A stretch of 64,000 nt of DNA, taken from contig JBAKBP010004284.1 of the NCBI GenBank assembly GCA_037953745.1, positions 62,001-126,000 on the forward strand, read 5' to 3'. Below, piece by piece: positions 9,855 through 20,452 of this stretch. How positions within the stretch are numbered: position 1 is the stretch's first letter; each line of letters starts with the position of its first letter. The position numbers and the translations under genes are program-made. The DNA comes from Lithodes maja. Its lineage: Eukaryota > Arthropoda > Malacostraca > Decapoda > Lithodidae. The notes under the pieces were generated by a model that was given only the letters and a program-made list of their open reading frames with translations, made no database searches and had not been told where the DNA came from.

Positions 9855-10595
9855 CTAAAAATCCTGAGGATCTGGCTGTAGGACTTCAGGTTGATATTGC
9901 TCAGATTCTTCTTCAGTCAGTCCGTCTTCAATGCCTGCCGTTCCGTCTTCTATTATTGTTGCTATTTGACGCGGTTTAATCCAGGGAATTTGAGCCCACC
10001 AGTTTGGGATCCTGGTTCTCTTCTTGGTCAATTCGCCGAATAACCTTTTCAGTGACCACAGCATGCATGGTCCGGAATATGGTTTCCAATCCGCTGGTCG
10101 AATCCTGGCCCAATCTTCTGCTTCATCAGCCAGACGAGGAGCTGCTGGACCACTGATGGGGGCTGCTTTGATGCTTGGATGTGTGGTGACCTTGCTTATC
10201 ACCGCAATTTTGTCTTGTTCCCTGGACTTCCGAAGTGCCATGATACGTCTTACCAGAGGCAGATCCGCGTCGTAGTAAGTAGGCTCGACTATCGAAAAGT
10301 GGTCGGCCACCGTGTCAGGCAAAATTCTCAGAAGTGCCTTAAACACTATTTTCTTCCTCTGTGCCGTGGTTTCTTCTGGGAACACAGTTAAAGCTATCTG
10401 ATGTAACTGCTCAATAGTGCCGTCCAAATGCCCCGAATATTTGACTTCATGAAATTTCTTATTGGCTATTGTTTGTCCCAACACTGGATTAATGGCAGTC
10501 CTCACATACAATTCAAATTGCTCCCAGGTTAACCCAGGCATATTATCGTGCACATACCCCGAAACTTTAGTTGAATACTTCCCTAACTTTACCAC
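9855..10595 (-). CDS. Gypsy-1 Gag-like protein
   Basis: A 246-residue frame occupies the gag position, between the primer-binding site and protease. The central segment with LHQIALTVFPEETTAQRKK and RILPDTVADHFSI looks like a Gypsy capsid helical domain. No CCHC zinc knuckle is visible, and the C-terminus is acidic (EEESEQYQPE). Function in particle assembly is inferred from position. The start used is the first ATG of the frame; the reading upstream to about 10680 may also be coding in a shifted frame. Confidence 0.7.
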   Translation of the reverse strand: MVKLGKYSTKVSGYVHDNMPGLTWEQFELYVRTAINPVLGQTIANKKFHEVKYSGHLDGTIEQLHQIALTVFPEETTAQRKKIVFKALLRILPDTVADHFSIVEPTYYDADLPLVRRIMALRKSREQDKIAVISKVTTHPSIKAAPISGPAAPRLADEAEDWARIRPADWKPYSGPCMLWSLKRLFGELTKKRTRIPNWWAQIPWIKPRQIATIIEDGTAGIEDGLTEEESEQYQPEVLQPDPQDF

Positions 10596-10761
10596 AATAG
10601 TATGAATCTTGGAAGTGTCCTCGTTTCAATCCTCAGGCTTGAATGCCGGGATGTCAAGAGATTTAATGGCTGCCATGGTGAATAATGTGAAAACACTTTA
10701 ATTGAGTACCAAGGAAAAAACTATATTTAAAATAAGAATGCTCGTGTTGATATGCCGTATT

Positions 10762-10779
10762 GAGATACCGCTGCCGCCA
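10762..10779 (-). other. Gypsy-1 primer-binding site (tRNA-Leu-like)
   Basis: One base inside the 5' LTR end the minus strand reads TGGCGGCAGCGGTATCTC. TGG followed by GCAGCGGT is complementary, with one mismatch in the first 13 bases, to the 3' end of tRNA-Leu (AAG/TAG type, ending ACCGCTGCCACCA, recalled from memory). Position and TGG start support a primer-binding site; the tRNA assignment is inferred. Confidence 0.65.
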
Positions 10780-10780
10780 G

Positions 10781-13756
10781 TGTTATGATGGGATATAATA
10801 TTTCTATCCCGTTAATCAGTCTTCACTAAGATCCAATTCTGGACTTATAGACGATAAATATCCTCAACAGGAACACGTCGAACACGCTCTTAATCACAAA
10901 ATAGGTACTCAATCAGGTGCTACAGAACACAATGACAACACGCATGTAAATTATACACATTTAGTTTATTCATTGGCATATGGTTATATATTAATCTTCA
11001 TATTATTTCTTACTATAGGCTCCTGCTTTCTCGATGCATGCCATAATCATAGCAATATTAAAGTCACGAGTGTATAGAGCTCAGAAGTGAGGACTGAGGG
11101 TTAACTTAACTATTTATGGAATAGTAAGCAACACATAGAATGCATTTGATCATAAATATCAGTATCTAATTAATCACATGGAATATGAATATATTGTGGT
11201 AATATAGATAGGAAATATGCAAATGTAGAATAAACACGTTACCTATAGAATCAACCCTTCATAATAATATTTATGTGAGTTGAGTGTCTAACGTATTTTT
11301 ATTCTTCAAGGAAGTAAACTAATAAAGACTCCCTCAATACGAGAGAAAGAACAGAATTGAGTAATAAAGAAAGGCGCACGGATGTCAAGATTGGTAAATG
11401 CTCATGGGGGGGGGGGGGTGAGTGGCGCGCGTGTAGGTTAATTAGCACGGGTGGTGATAGTCCGACCAGATAGATGACTCAGATCATGCTAGTTACTGCA
11501 GTCTTGGAAATTATTTTTACTATTAGTGCGATTGTAATCTTAGTATTCGAGAGAATCAACTGAAACTAATGGGCAATGTATGATGAATTATTTTTATAAT
11601 TCACTACATACTTATCTTAATTTGAGCAAACTATAATATGAACATATAAGATTTCGTCAACCGATTATAATTATGCAATAATAATATATCGGGTCGCGGA
11701 ATTCAGATTTAATATTGAACCTCAGATAATGAATGTATAAAAGATTAATATCTCTTAAGCGAAAGTAACGACAATGTACAATTAATAAAACTATTGTAGT
11801 TAATTAGTACTGGAAAATGCTTAGAATAAAATGAGCGTGTACGAATAATTAGTGTAATATTAATTATAAGTAAATGACATACACAACGAAGTTGTACTCA
11901 TAAAAATACCCGATAAGGTATGAAAAGAGATCTGAACTAGTTAGCAGATTCTTAAAAAGAATTCACACAATCAGCGGTGTCTTCAAATGATGAATAATTA
12001 GATAACATATCTATGCAAGGCTAGAATTCCTAGACAAGAAGAATCAGAATTATCGAAATCAATAATAGAATGAACGGGAATGCGGTTCATATAATAATTA
12101 AGTTAATGCTTAATCAAACAAGCCTAGATTTACGGTTCTTGAAGAAAGTAAATAATTAATTAATACAAAAATCTGTTCAAAGAGGGGGGAACTGAACTAA
12201 ACAGAAATATGAAATTGGGCATAGGTTTTAGGTAAAAATATTATTTAGGAAGGGAATAAATACACGAAATACACTTCAACTTCAACTTGTAACATACATA
12301 ATAGAATAGACATATACAAGGAAAATCTGTGAGTATTTGGCTAAGTGAGTTAATTAATACGAGTATGTAACTTATGCGTACTACATTCTATGAGAGTTAA
12401 ATATCAAAGATTAACACTAGATCTTGGACACAGATCTATATAGCAATTAATATGAATTCTGAGGGATAAACACATACGCAATAAATAAGGATCTTTGGCA
12501 CAGATCTATATATAAATTAGCACTGTAATATTCACATATTTTACCTTACCTTCACAACAATAATCACAACGTAAGATACTCTGAGACACTTAGGGTAAGA
12601 TAGGAGGGTAGAGGTTCGAGAGCAAGTCTGGCCGACGTTGACCGTAGATCCACAGGGCAGGACTTCAGGAGGAACTGCTTCTCACAATCAGGACTTCAGG
12701 ATCCGGACTTCAGGAGGACACACAGAAGGTTCGCCGTATTCTCAGGGGCAGGGGGAAGGGGGAGACAATTTTCCACTGCTGGTAGATGCCCCGGACTTTT
12801 CAGACTTAAGGACATTACCCCAGTGGATTTTTGCTTCCTTTTTCTACAGTTTCGTTGAAACAATGTTTGACTTATTTCTTGTCTCTCACTTATAGGAACT
12901 CATTGTTAAAGGGGTATTGTGAATCGTTGTGATAGAGTTGTTGTGATTAATACTTAACTAAACATACATGGTGACTATTATTAGATACATAGTGATAATA
13001 GTTATTTAATTTAATACCTAGGTGGTAGTTACTTAGTGTAATACAGACATATTGGTGATTATAGTGATTAGTACATAATTGAGGTTCATTGGCAAACTTT
13101 GTAATAGCTCAACTCTTATTTGTCTCTCCGCTATGGTTGATAGTTCTCCAGGACCATCATAACTTGTAGAGTTGATTAGTTCCACTTCTTCCGGTAGCAT
13201 GCAGGTCTTTGATATATCATTTGCATAAACATTTGTTCGTTATAATGCAAATCTGGTGGCTGGACAAATGGTGGCTGGTGATTGGCAGACATGGTTTGAA
13301 AGCATGGCTGTGATTAGGTCACAGGATTTCCTTTTTCCCGGGGTGACTGTCCTAGGTGACCTCGCTCTGTGTTCCGTTGAGTATGGGAAATTCCTGGAGT
13401 CATGGGGTGCTTAACCCCTCACGTTCTTGACGCAATTTTGAGCTTATTAGGGATACTTTAAAGCCTTTGTTACCATCAGGGGTATTTAGAAACCTTTAGT
13501 TTAGTTACTTTAACCTCTGCAGTTGTCTTTGAGTTAGGTGTGGGCAGAAAACTATTTTGGAGAGGTAATTATAAGAGTGAGAGAACTCTATTTCTTATTG
13601 CTAATCTGGCAACCTCTGCGTCATATGGTCGTGAGAGAGTTAAGTAGATGTTGTTTCCTTTTGTTCTTGGGGTCTCGCTTCTCCTTTCTGCTCACCTGCA
13701 AGCTAGCAATCTTGCAGGTGTCCATGGACTCCGTTCTAACTAACCCCGTCACTTCA
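10781..13756 (-). repeat. Gypsy-1 5' LTR (right copy, contains a MITE)
   Basis: This is colinear with 346-3122 and starts TGTTATG, ends CTTCA. It is about 2.98 kb, of which 229 bp come from the TTAA element at 13411-13643. An 85-codon frame at 12638-12895 consists of imperfect GGACTTCAGGA-type repeats and is not regarded as a gene. Numerous substitutions and short indels against the left copy show age. Confidence 0.88.
13411..13643. mobile_element. piggyBac-like MITE (~225 bp) with TTAA duplication
   Basis: TTAA stands at 13411-13414 and 13640-13643. The ends read CCCCTCACG inward from the left and CTCTCTCACG inward from the right, and a TGACGC word is shared further in on both arms. The left LTR has the same flanks with a single TTAA at 3006-3009 and no insert, a clean empty site. 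TTAA specificity and precise junctions fit the piggyBac superfamily. It carries no gene. Confidence 0.9.
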
Positions 13757-13761
13757 TATTT
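13757..13761. repeat. Target-site duplication, right copy (Gypsy-1)
   Basis: TATTT follows the right LTR end and equals 341-345. Confidence 0.8.
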
Positions 13762-14025
13762 ATATTAACTCTTAACCCTTTACTTGCCATGCCCTCTCTC
13801 TATCTTCTGAACTTGGCCTCGGCATCCCGAGCACTATCTGCGATAAGTACTATGTCATCTGTGTATAGCAGTTCCCAGGGGACCCATCTCTGAAATCACC
13901 AGATAGTGCCTTCAAAACCATAACAAAGAGGAGAGGGCTTAACACAGAGCCCTGGGGAACTCCGACGCGAACTGAAAACTCCTCATTCAGTAAAACTTTC
14001 ACCCTCACTGCTGTTCGTGAATATG
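13762..14025 (-). pseudogene. LINE reverse transcriptase fragment, part 1 (upstream of Gypsy-1)
   Basis: The minus strand reads VRVGVPQGSVLSPLLFV (motif B), then after a frameshift LLYTDDIVLIADSAR (motif C, here YTDD) and a stretch toward GLRVNINM. Motif order and spacing fit an animal non-LTR RT. The protein resumes at 345-1 on the far side of Gypsy-1, so both are one LINE split by the LTR element. Stops and a frameshift make it inactive. Confidence 0.82.
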
Positions 14026-14248
14026 AATGAATATGAAAAGGAATACAACATAACTAAAGTGAAATAGCATTGGGTTTTGGCGATTAAATCACTTTGAAAG
14101 ATATATTTTGAACGATAAACCACCGTAATTTTACCTACAGTATATATAAACAATAATATAGACTAAAAAGAATGGACTCGGCTTTCGTTTGACCTCCTGC
14201 ACCAACACCCACGTCCTCTCTCTCTCTCTCTCAAAGGTGGATCAAGGG
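14026..14248. other. Short unassigned stretch
   Basis: AT-rich DNA with a (TC)n run near 14217-14232; nothing else recognisable. Confidence 0.5.
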
Positions 14249-14612
14249 TTAAGGGGAGATGGGTCGTGTTTCAGGTCCCCCTTCTTCCTCATGTTTAGCC
14301 CAATTAGTTTTCAGATTTTATAACGTTTGGCCCATTAGTTTGGCGATTTTAAGACCTTTCGCCCCATTTCTTTGTCAATATTAAGACCCTTCGTGCTATT
14401 TGGGTGTCGATGTTTTTCCTGGCGAATAATAGTGAACCTGTAATTTTGGAAAAACAGCCTTCGGCTGGGACATATACATATACAAATTTATTTAGAAGGG
14501 GAGTCTAATGGATGTGTTTTAAAGTTTGATGGAGGTCTAGGGAGGAAACTAAAAACAAATGATAAATATATGAACTAACCAACCAAATATAAACCATTCC
14601 CCCTTAAAAATC
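14249..14612 (+). mobile_element. MITE family A copy 1 (TTAA-flanked)
   Basis: It begins TTAAGGGGAGATGGGTC and ends CCATTCCCCCTTAA, so both ends are TTAA plus a G/C run in inverted orientation. The interior has the family order: CATGTTTAGCCCA, a series of TTTTAAGACCTTTCGCC words, GGTGTCGATGTTTTTCCTGG, CCTTCGGCTGGGACAT and a GATGGAGGTCTAGGGAGG segment. No coding capacity. Taken as piggyBac-type from the TTAA ends. Confidence 0.8.
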
Positions 14613-14724
14613 GACGGTATAACAAGGGTATTACAATGGTATATAAAACCATGGGTATATTGATGGTGGTCTACCTTGCCATCCTTGTATCAGGAGAGTT
14701 TATTACCATCAATATAGCCTACCT

Positions 14725-15099
14725 TTAAGGGGACACTGGTTATTTTGGGGGGTCTATTTGTTAATAATTATATTCATTATTTTATTTTGTTTTCACCCTA
14801 GACCTCCATTAAAGTTAAAATATACATCCATTAGATCCCCCTTCGAGATTAATATATACATTTTTCGATCGAAAAATGTCACGGCCGAAGGCCGGTTCCT
14901 CCACAATTACAGGCTCGCTCTCGCTCGCCAGGAAAACATCGACGCCTAAATGGCACGAAAGGTTTTAATGTTGACAAAGAAATGAGGTGAAAGGTCTTGA
15001 AATCGACGAACTAATAGAAACACGTCTTAAAATCTCAAAACTAATGGGGATAAGCATGAGGGAGAAAGGGGACCAGAAAAACGGCCCATCTCCCCTTAA
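14725..15099 (-). mobile_element. MITE family A copy 2 (inverted relative to copy 1)
   Basis: The reverse complement matches copy 1: it starts TTAAGGGGAGATGGGCC at 15099 and ends near TTAA at 14725-14728. Together copies 1 and 2, 112 bp apart, form a large inverted pair that could fold back in single strands. Confidence 0.8.
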
Positions 15100-15200
15100 T
15101 TGCTTGTTTATTACGAAAATGTTGTAGCTAAATATATTGTTGATGATCAAAACTTGGCTATAAGATAATGCAGAGACATATAGTAGTTTTATATTTGTCA

Positions 15201-15538
15201 TTAAGGGGGTAGTACTCGCTTTGTATGGACCCTCTTCTCTCTCATGTTTAGCATATTAATTTTGAGGCTTTAAGATTTTCGTGCCGTTAGTTTGTCGATT
15301 TTTAGACCTTTCGCCCCATTTATTCGTCAATGTTAAGACCTTTTGTGCCATTTAGGTGTCACTTTTTTCCTGGCGAGCGATAGCTAGCCTGTAATTTTAG
15401 AAGGTACCGAAAAATGTACAAATCTATCTTGAAAGGGGGTCTAGGGGTTGCTATTTTAAGCTTGATGGAGGTCTAGTGAGGAAACTAAACAATAAATTAA
15501 TTAATATGTAGACCAAAAACCAAGCACTACCCCCTTAA
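15201..15538 (+). mobile_element. MITE family A copy 3
   Basis: TTAA at both ends; terminal repeats TTAAGGGGGTAGTACT (left) and TTAAGGGGGTAGTGCT (right arm, reverse complement). It is 338 bp and the cleanest copy of the family in the window. Confidence 0.87.
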
Positions 15539-15639
15539 GTATGGATATATCGGCTGCTAAAGAATTCAATTTGCCATCAGCTGGAGAGAAACGGTTCATA
15601 ATGGATAATAATGATAGTATATCTATAGAGATTATTCGG

Positions 15640-15770
15640 ATTAAGGACAAGGGACTGGCGTTCTCGAAAAGGGGCTCCAGTCCTGACGTTATTCTTGACT
15701 TTAAGTGTACTGGCATAATAATCCAATAGGGTTGATAGCCTCTGAAGTCCTATTTTAACTAATTTTAACT
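15640..15770 (+). repeat. Dispersed repeat family C, copy 1
   Basis: Contains GGACTGGCGTTCTCGAAAAG followed by GGGCTCCAGTCC, then TTGATAGCCTCTGAAGTCC and an ATTTTAACTA tail. The same order of words occurs at 16310-16440 and 51640-51765. The first part can form a hairpin. Class unknown; it may be the end of a larger element. Confidence 0.7.
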
Positions 15771-15775
15771 AAGGG

Positions 15776-16164
15776 TTAAGGGTGGTCACTGGCTTTTTTT
15801 ATCTTTCTCTCCTTTTCTCTCTCCCTGGCTTGTATCCATTCGGCCCTATTCAGCCAACTGTTTTAAGACGTTTATCTCCGTCCAGGTGTCGATTTCTTCC
15901 TGGTGAGCGATAGCGTGCCAGCATTGTATGGAGAAATCCGGCTTCGCCGGGGACATTTTTCTATCGAAAAATGTACAAATTTAGCATGCTGTCAAAACAA
16001 AAATATATATATAGGCTGGCTCGCTACCGCTCGCCAGGAAAATATTGACACCTGGATGGGGGTAAACGTCTTAAAACAGTAGGCTGAATGAGGCCGAATG
16101 GATACAAGCCAAAGAGAGAGAGAGAGATAGAGAAAGACAAAACAAGCGAGGTGGGCTCCCTTAA
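15776..16164 (+). mobile_element. MITE family B copy 1
   Basis: TTAA stands at 15776 and 16161. The ends are TTAAGGGTGGTCACTGGC and the reverse complement of the right end, TTAAGGGAGCCCACCTCGC. Both arms carry TTGTATCCATTCGGCC followed by TTTTAAGACGTTTA, giving long inverted arms around a core that shares TTCCTGGTGAGCGATAGC and the TTTTTCTATCGAAAAATG palindrome with family A. B is therefore a related but distinct family. Two more copies lie at 45805 and 48787. Confidence 0.83.
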
Positions 16165-16309
16165 CGTAGAACATAATTTAACTTGTTATAGTGACCCAAC
16201 ATTCTCCTGGATATCATATTGCAACATCAACATCACAACAACACTAGTTCGCTTTCCAAGGGTAAGTAGCCAATCCGATGTTATATACCAGCTGGCCAGA
16301 TAAGTAGGT

Positions 16310-16440
16310 CGGACAAAGGGCTCGTAGAGGGGCTCCAGTCCTGACACTATTCTTGACTTACAGTGTGCTGGCATAATAATCCAGAAAGGTTGATAGCCTC
16401 TGAAGTTCTATTTTAACTACCTAACTAATTAACTAGGTAG
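16310..16440 (+). repeat. Dispersed repeat family C, copy 2
   Basis: Shares GGGGCTCCAGTCCTGAC, TATTCTTGACTTACAGTG and GGTTGATAGCCTCTGAAG with copy 1 and ends in TTTTAACTACCTAACTAA. The upstream half of the hairpin is degraded. Confidence 0.7.
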
Positions 16441-17164
16441 GATAGGATAACTTTGAGGATGGCGTTACGAGACAATCCCTCTAAAAACAACAAAAGTAAG
16501 TTTAAGATACACCTTGCGCTCAACATTCAAATTGGTTTACTGTATGAGAATACTGATAATTGAATGTTGCCACATTCTCTGATTACCGGTAAATTAAAGG
16601 GAAACATTAGACTTAATTAGTTATATTAATTCGGTAAAGGTTATTTATATATATATTTGTTTTGGCGTTTATCTTTCAGATAGAGTTCTCATATACTGAA
16701 GAGAAACTGAGATGAGTATTTACCCATTATCCAACAATCTAAAAACATGGCCCCCACTAGTGGGGAGGACTATGAAAATCAATGAAAATGAGGGATTAAA
16801 GAAGATAAAAGCCGAAAAATAAGCTTTATTTGGCCATAACCGTTTACCGTGAGATACAGAATAAGTTGTTTATCCCCCCAGGACTTATTGAAATCCTCAT
16901 CTATGTAGACAGCAGGGGGACAAATTATATTTTTCCCTAACTGATCCTATTATAAATTATTGGACAATGGGGAAATACTCACTTCCGATGGTCCTTTGAT
17001 AATAGGTAAACACTCGCTTCCGAAAGTCCCCAATATATAAATCCACTGGATATGAACGAAAATCACGTAAACACACAAACAATCGAAAGACGTATGAGAA
17101 TCATCCAGCTGAAGATGCCATTGTGGGCACACTAGTCACTAGTCAGCCACCCTCACCTTCTTCC
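16441..17164. other. No gene seen; possibly unique DNA
   Basis: AT-rich sequence with only short frames. The 60-codon frame on the minus strand at 16950-17132 has no recognisable motif. Confidence 0.5.
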
Positions 17165-17330
17165 TCCAATATATTACATTATGGGATGTGAGCAGCTGCG
17201 CGTGACAGTTGATTGGCTAAATGGGTGTGACGTCATCCAGGGAATTACATTGCTATTGATTGAATATTTCACATCACTTTCAAGTAAGTAGACATTGACC
17301 AGACATGTGACTGTAGCGAAGATGGGGGCC
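17165..17330. promoter_or_regulatory. Possible promoter-like patch (CCAAT plus CRE)
   Basis: GATTGGCTAAA (inverted CCAAT box) stands 11 bp before GTGACGTCATCC, which contains a perfect CRE palindrome TGACGTCA. Such pairs occur in core promoters, but no gene is visible on either side, so this is only a candidate. Confidence 0.25.
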
Positions 17331-17517
17331 GGGCCATTTATAGGGAGACTATTATTAAGGTATTATATAAATCCCTTATTATACATTTCAGCTCGTCATG
17401 ACATATTATATACAATGATGTATATGCTCTACCGGACCTATTAGGCCTAAAAAGATTACCTTTTCCACAAATTCATAGAAAACCCATCACCAGTACCGAC
17501 GACGTCTATTTGTATTT

Positions 17518-17835
17518 AATTCAGCTGCAACACAATCCTACCCCTACTCTGTGCAACTCTCCAACCCAAGAGTGAAATGTTATTCTCAGTCTTTCTTCTA
17601 TTCAACTGCTGAGCTCTGGAACTCTCTCCCATAATCAGTCTTTCCCCTTTCCTATGACATAAATTGCTTCAAACTCCGTGTGTCCAGGCATTTTGGCTCG
17701 AACGTCCCTTGATTTTGGCCTTGTCACTCATTCAACTCAGAGGGAGGCACTCGATACAGGCAGTTCTGCCTACGGTTGCTAAAAGGTTTAGGCCTAACCT
17801 TTTAGCTAAATACACACAACCTTCATGGACAAGAA
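17518..17835 (+). pseudogene. LINE J2 3'-end fragment
   Basis: The sequence from CAGCTGCAACACAATCCTAC through the 3' UTR (GAACGTCCCTTGATTTTGG, GGCAGTTCTGCCT) matches the end of the J2 element at 37030-37280. The last part of its protein (AELWNSLP) is readable with stops and frameshifts. It is strongly 5'-truncated. Confidence 0.8.
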
Positions 17836-17843
17836 ATAGTTCC

Positions 17844-18056
17844 TTAACCCATTCAGTACGGCGGTGATACCTTTTCATTATACTCAACTATTAGACGATG
17901 TTATGCAGCTTAGGAATGATGACTACCAATTAAATGGCTACAGACTCTCTCAATTCGTTCTTTTAGCTACCGTACCATTTATCCTTCCTAAGCTTCATAA
18001 TATAGTCTATATGTAGCCAAGTTAGAATTAATAAGAAGTCGCCGGTAGAGAAGGGT
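17844..18056. mobile_element. MITE family D copy 1
   Basis: It starts TTAACCCATTCAGTACGGCG and the right arm reads CGCCGGTAGAGAAGGG, its imperfect inverse. The centre carries GCAGCTTAGGAATGATG and, inverted, CATTTATCCTTCCTAAGC. The right TTAA is lost. About 213 bp, no coding. Confidence 0.7.
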
Positions 18057-18064
18057 AGTGCTAA

Positions 18065-18418
18065 TTGTTATTTGGCCTATATATTTATATATATATATTT
18101 TCTTATAGTTTCCTTGCTAGACCTCCACCAAGCTTAAAACAAAAAACCCTAGACCCCCTCTTAAGATAAATTTGTACATTTTTCGGTAGAAAAATTTCGC
18201 AGCCGAAGGCCAAATCCTTATAAAATTACAGGCTCGCTTTCGCTCACCAGAAAACAATAGACACCTAAATGGTACAACAGATCTTAAAATTGACAAAGAA
18301 ATTAGTGGAAAGGTCTCAAAATCGCCAAACTAACGGAACGAACGTTTACATATCTCGAAGCTATTATGCTAAACATGAGGGAGAAGGGGGCCAGAAAAAG
18401 AGAGTACCTCCCCCTTAA
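18065..18418 (-). mobile_element. MITE family A copy 4
   Basis: The reverse complement starts TTAAGGGGGAGGTACTCTC at 18418 and follows the family order down to GGAGGTCTAGCAAGG. The far end near 18065 has no clear TTAA. Confidence 0.7.
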
Positions 18419-18449
18419 TCCCATACGTACTCCTAGACAACTTCCACTA

Positions 18450-18735
18450 CTGTCGGTGGGGAGCACCCGCATTTCAACACCCCCCCACCCCTATTCTGTC
18501 CAACTCTCTAACCCATGAGTGAACCGATTTTTCCAGTCTTTCTTCTACTCAACAAGCAACATTTGGAACTCTCTCCCTCACTCGGTCTTTCCCTCCTCCA
18601 ATGACTTAAAATGCTTCAAACACCTTGCGTCCAGACATTTTTACTCTAAAGTACCATAAATTCGGCTCGCTATTACGCTTTCAAATTTGGGGGAGACACT
18701 TGTTACAGGTAGCTTTGTCATTTGTCTCCTTCATG
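18450..18735 (+). pseudogene. LINE J2 3'-end fragment
   Basis: CACCCCTATTCTGTCCAACT, CTCTCTAACCCATGAGTGAA and TTTGGAACTCTCTCCCTC match the J2 C-terminal coding end; the J2 3' UTR follows with GGGGGAGACACTTG and TTTGTCTCCTTCATG. It is more decayed than the copy at 23893. Confidence 0.75.
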
Positions 18736-18741
18736 TACATC

Positions 18742-18954
18742 AACCCCTTCTGTACTGGCGACGTCTTTTTAAATTAATGTCAGCTACATTTAGGCGATTT
18801 TATGAAGCTTAGGACGGATATAAGGTAGCTAAAATGGTTAATTAAAATAGACTTTGGCCTTTTAATTGGTAGGTGCCCTTCCTAAGCTGAACAAAATCGT
18901 CAAGTAGTTACCAGAATATTATGAACATTACATAATCAGTATGGAAGGGGTTAA
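18742..18954. mobile_element. MITE family D copy 2
   Basis: Left end CAACCCCTTCTGTACTGGCG, right end CAGTATGGAAGGGGTTAA. The arms are inverted around a core with GAAGCTTAGGACGGA and the inverse TTCCTAAGCTGAACAAA. One TTAA is intact (18951-18954), the other has become TCAA. Confidence 0.78.
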
Positions 18955-19779
18955 AGAAATTAATAACTATATAGTTTTACCGTCTTTCTAACCAATAATT
19001 ATGCTAAGCTAGAGGTTGTAATTGCAATGAGCTATTGCAATAATGATGCCGTATTTCATCATTGTAATAACCACTAGTATATGGCCTTGACTGGCTAGGA
19101 ATATATACGGCAAATCTCTCATAATCACTCTATTGCCTGATAATAGGCTATACGGACCTAAACACGAATATAAACCTACCGTATAAGTAGGAAGTATTAT
19201 CTGCCTCCACTGCTACACAATGCGACACAACCTCCCCCAACAACACTCACTACCTCACGAGACTGACTCACTGGCACTGTGTATATTGTATTATAATTTT
19301 ATGCTCTATCTCAAATTTATCTGGTTATCACAGCGATGACAATTATTCAAGGTCACAGGGTCCGCTAGCCGCTAGAATATCGCTAAAAAGTAGAAAACCT
19401 ACACTGTTGCAGGGAATAGTAGTAAAGTATCTGTAAAGTACGATAATATTGCTACTATCACAAGAGATATGGGTCTAGTATTATATTATGCCACAAAATG
19501 TCATACAATGACAGCTAGATGAATGGTAAATACTTGTAGATCTAGCGGTAAAGTGCTTACATTGGCAACAATGAGTGTGGCAGACAGGGGGGGAGTGTTA
19601 GAGGAGATAAGGAATGAAAGAGGAGTTGCCAGACACTACTTTGTTGCTATTACGTATTTGTGTGTGGTAGTGGTGGTGAAGACATGTTTGCTTATTATAT
19701 ATTATTGTTAGAGGGTATCTAATGGGTATTTAACAGGGAAGGAAGGGGTTAGATTCTCTCTCTTTCTCTCCCTCTTCCT
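18955..19779. other. No gene seen
   Basis: AT-rich DNA with no clear element ends. The 62-codon frame at 19523-19711 has no recognisable motif. Confidence 0.5.
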
Positions 19780-20303
<524 letters not shown>

Positions 20304-20452
20304 TTTAAATCTATCTATCTATCTATATGCTCAGGCCCAATCCCCATTTGGGGGGTAGCTGACTCAAGACAGAGCAAGAACAGGGAAAACACAAAAACAA
20401 CATAAAACAAAAAATAAACACAGATAAAAAACACAAACTCACACACATCCAG

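Larger units (their letters stand above)
346..13756 (-). mobile_element. Gypsy-1: Ty3/Gypsy LTR retrotransposon, inactive, with nested insertions
   Basis: Two long direct repeats (346-3122 and 10781-13756) bracket minus-strand gag, protease, RT, RNase H and part of an integrase in canonical Gypsy order. The ends are TG/CA (the left copy's final CA has decayed to TA) and a TATTT duplication flanks the element. A tRNA-complementary primer-binding site adjoins the right (5') LTR. Coding sequence is broken by frameshifts and stops. The internal region also contains a 5'-truncated LINE (4696-5660), a fold-back element with a retroposon in it (3372-4074), a MADF exon (4252-4496) and unexplained DNA at 6026-7487. 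The LTRs differ by many substitutions and small indels, so the insertion is old. Confidence 0.9.

Noticed and set aside
12638..12895. 85-codon frame in the Gypsy-1 5' LTR
   Set aside because: Built from short imperfect DNA repeats; the homologous LTR at 2220-2490 does not keep the frame in the long form.
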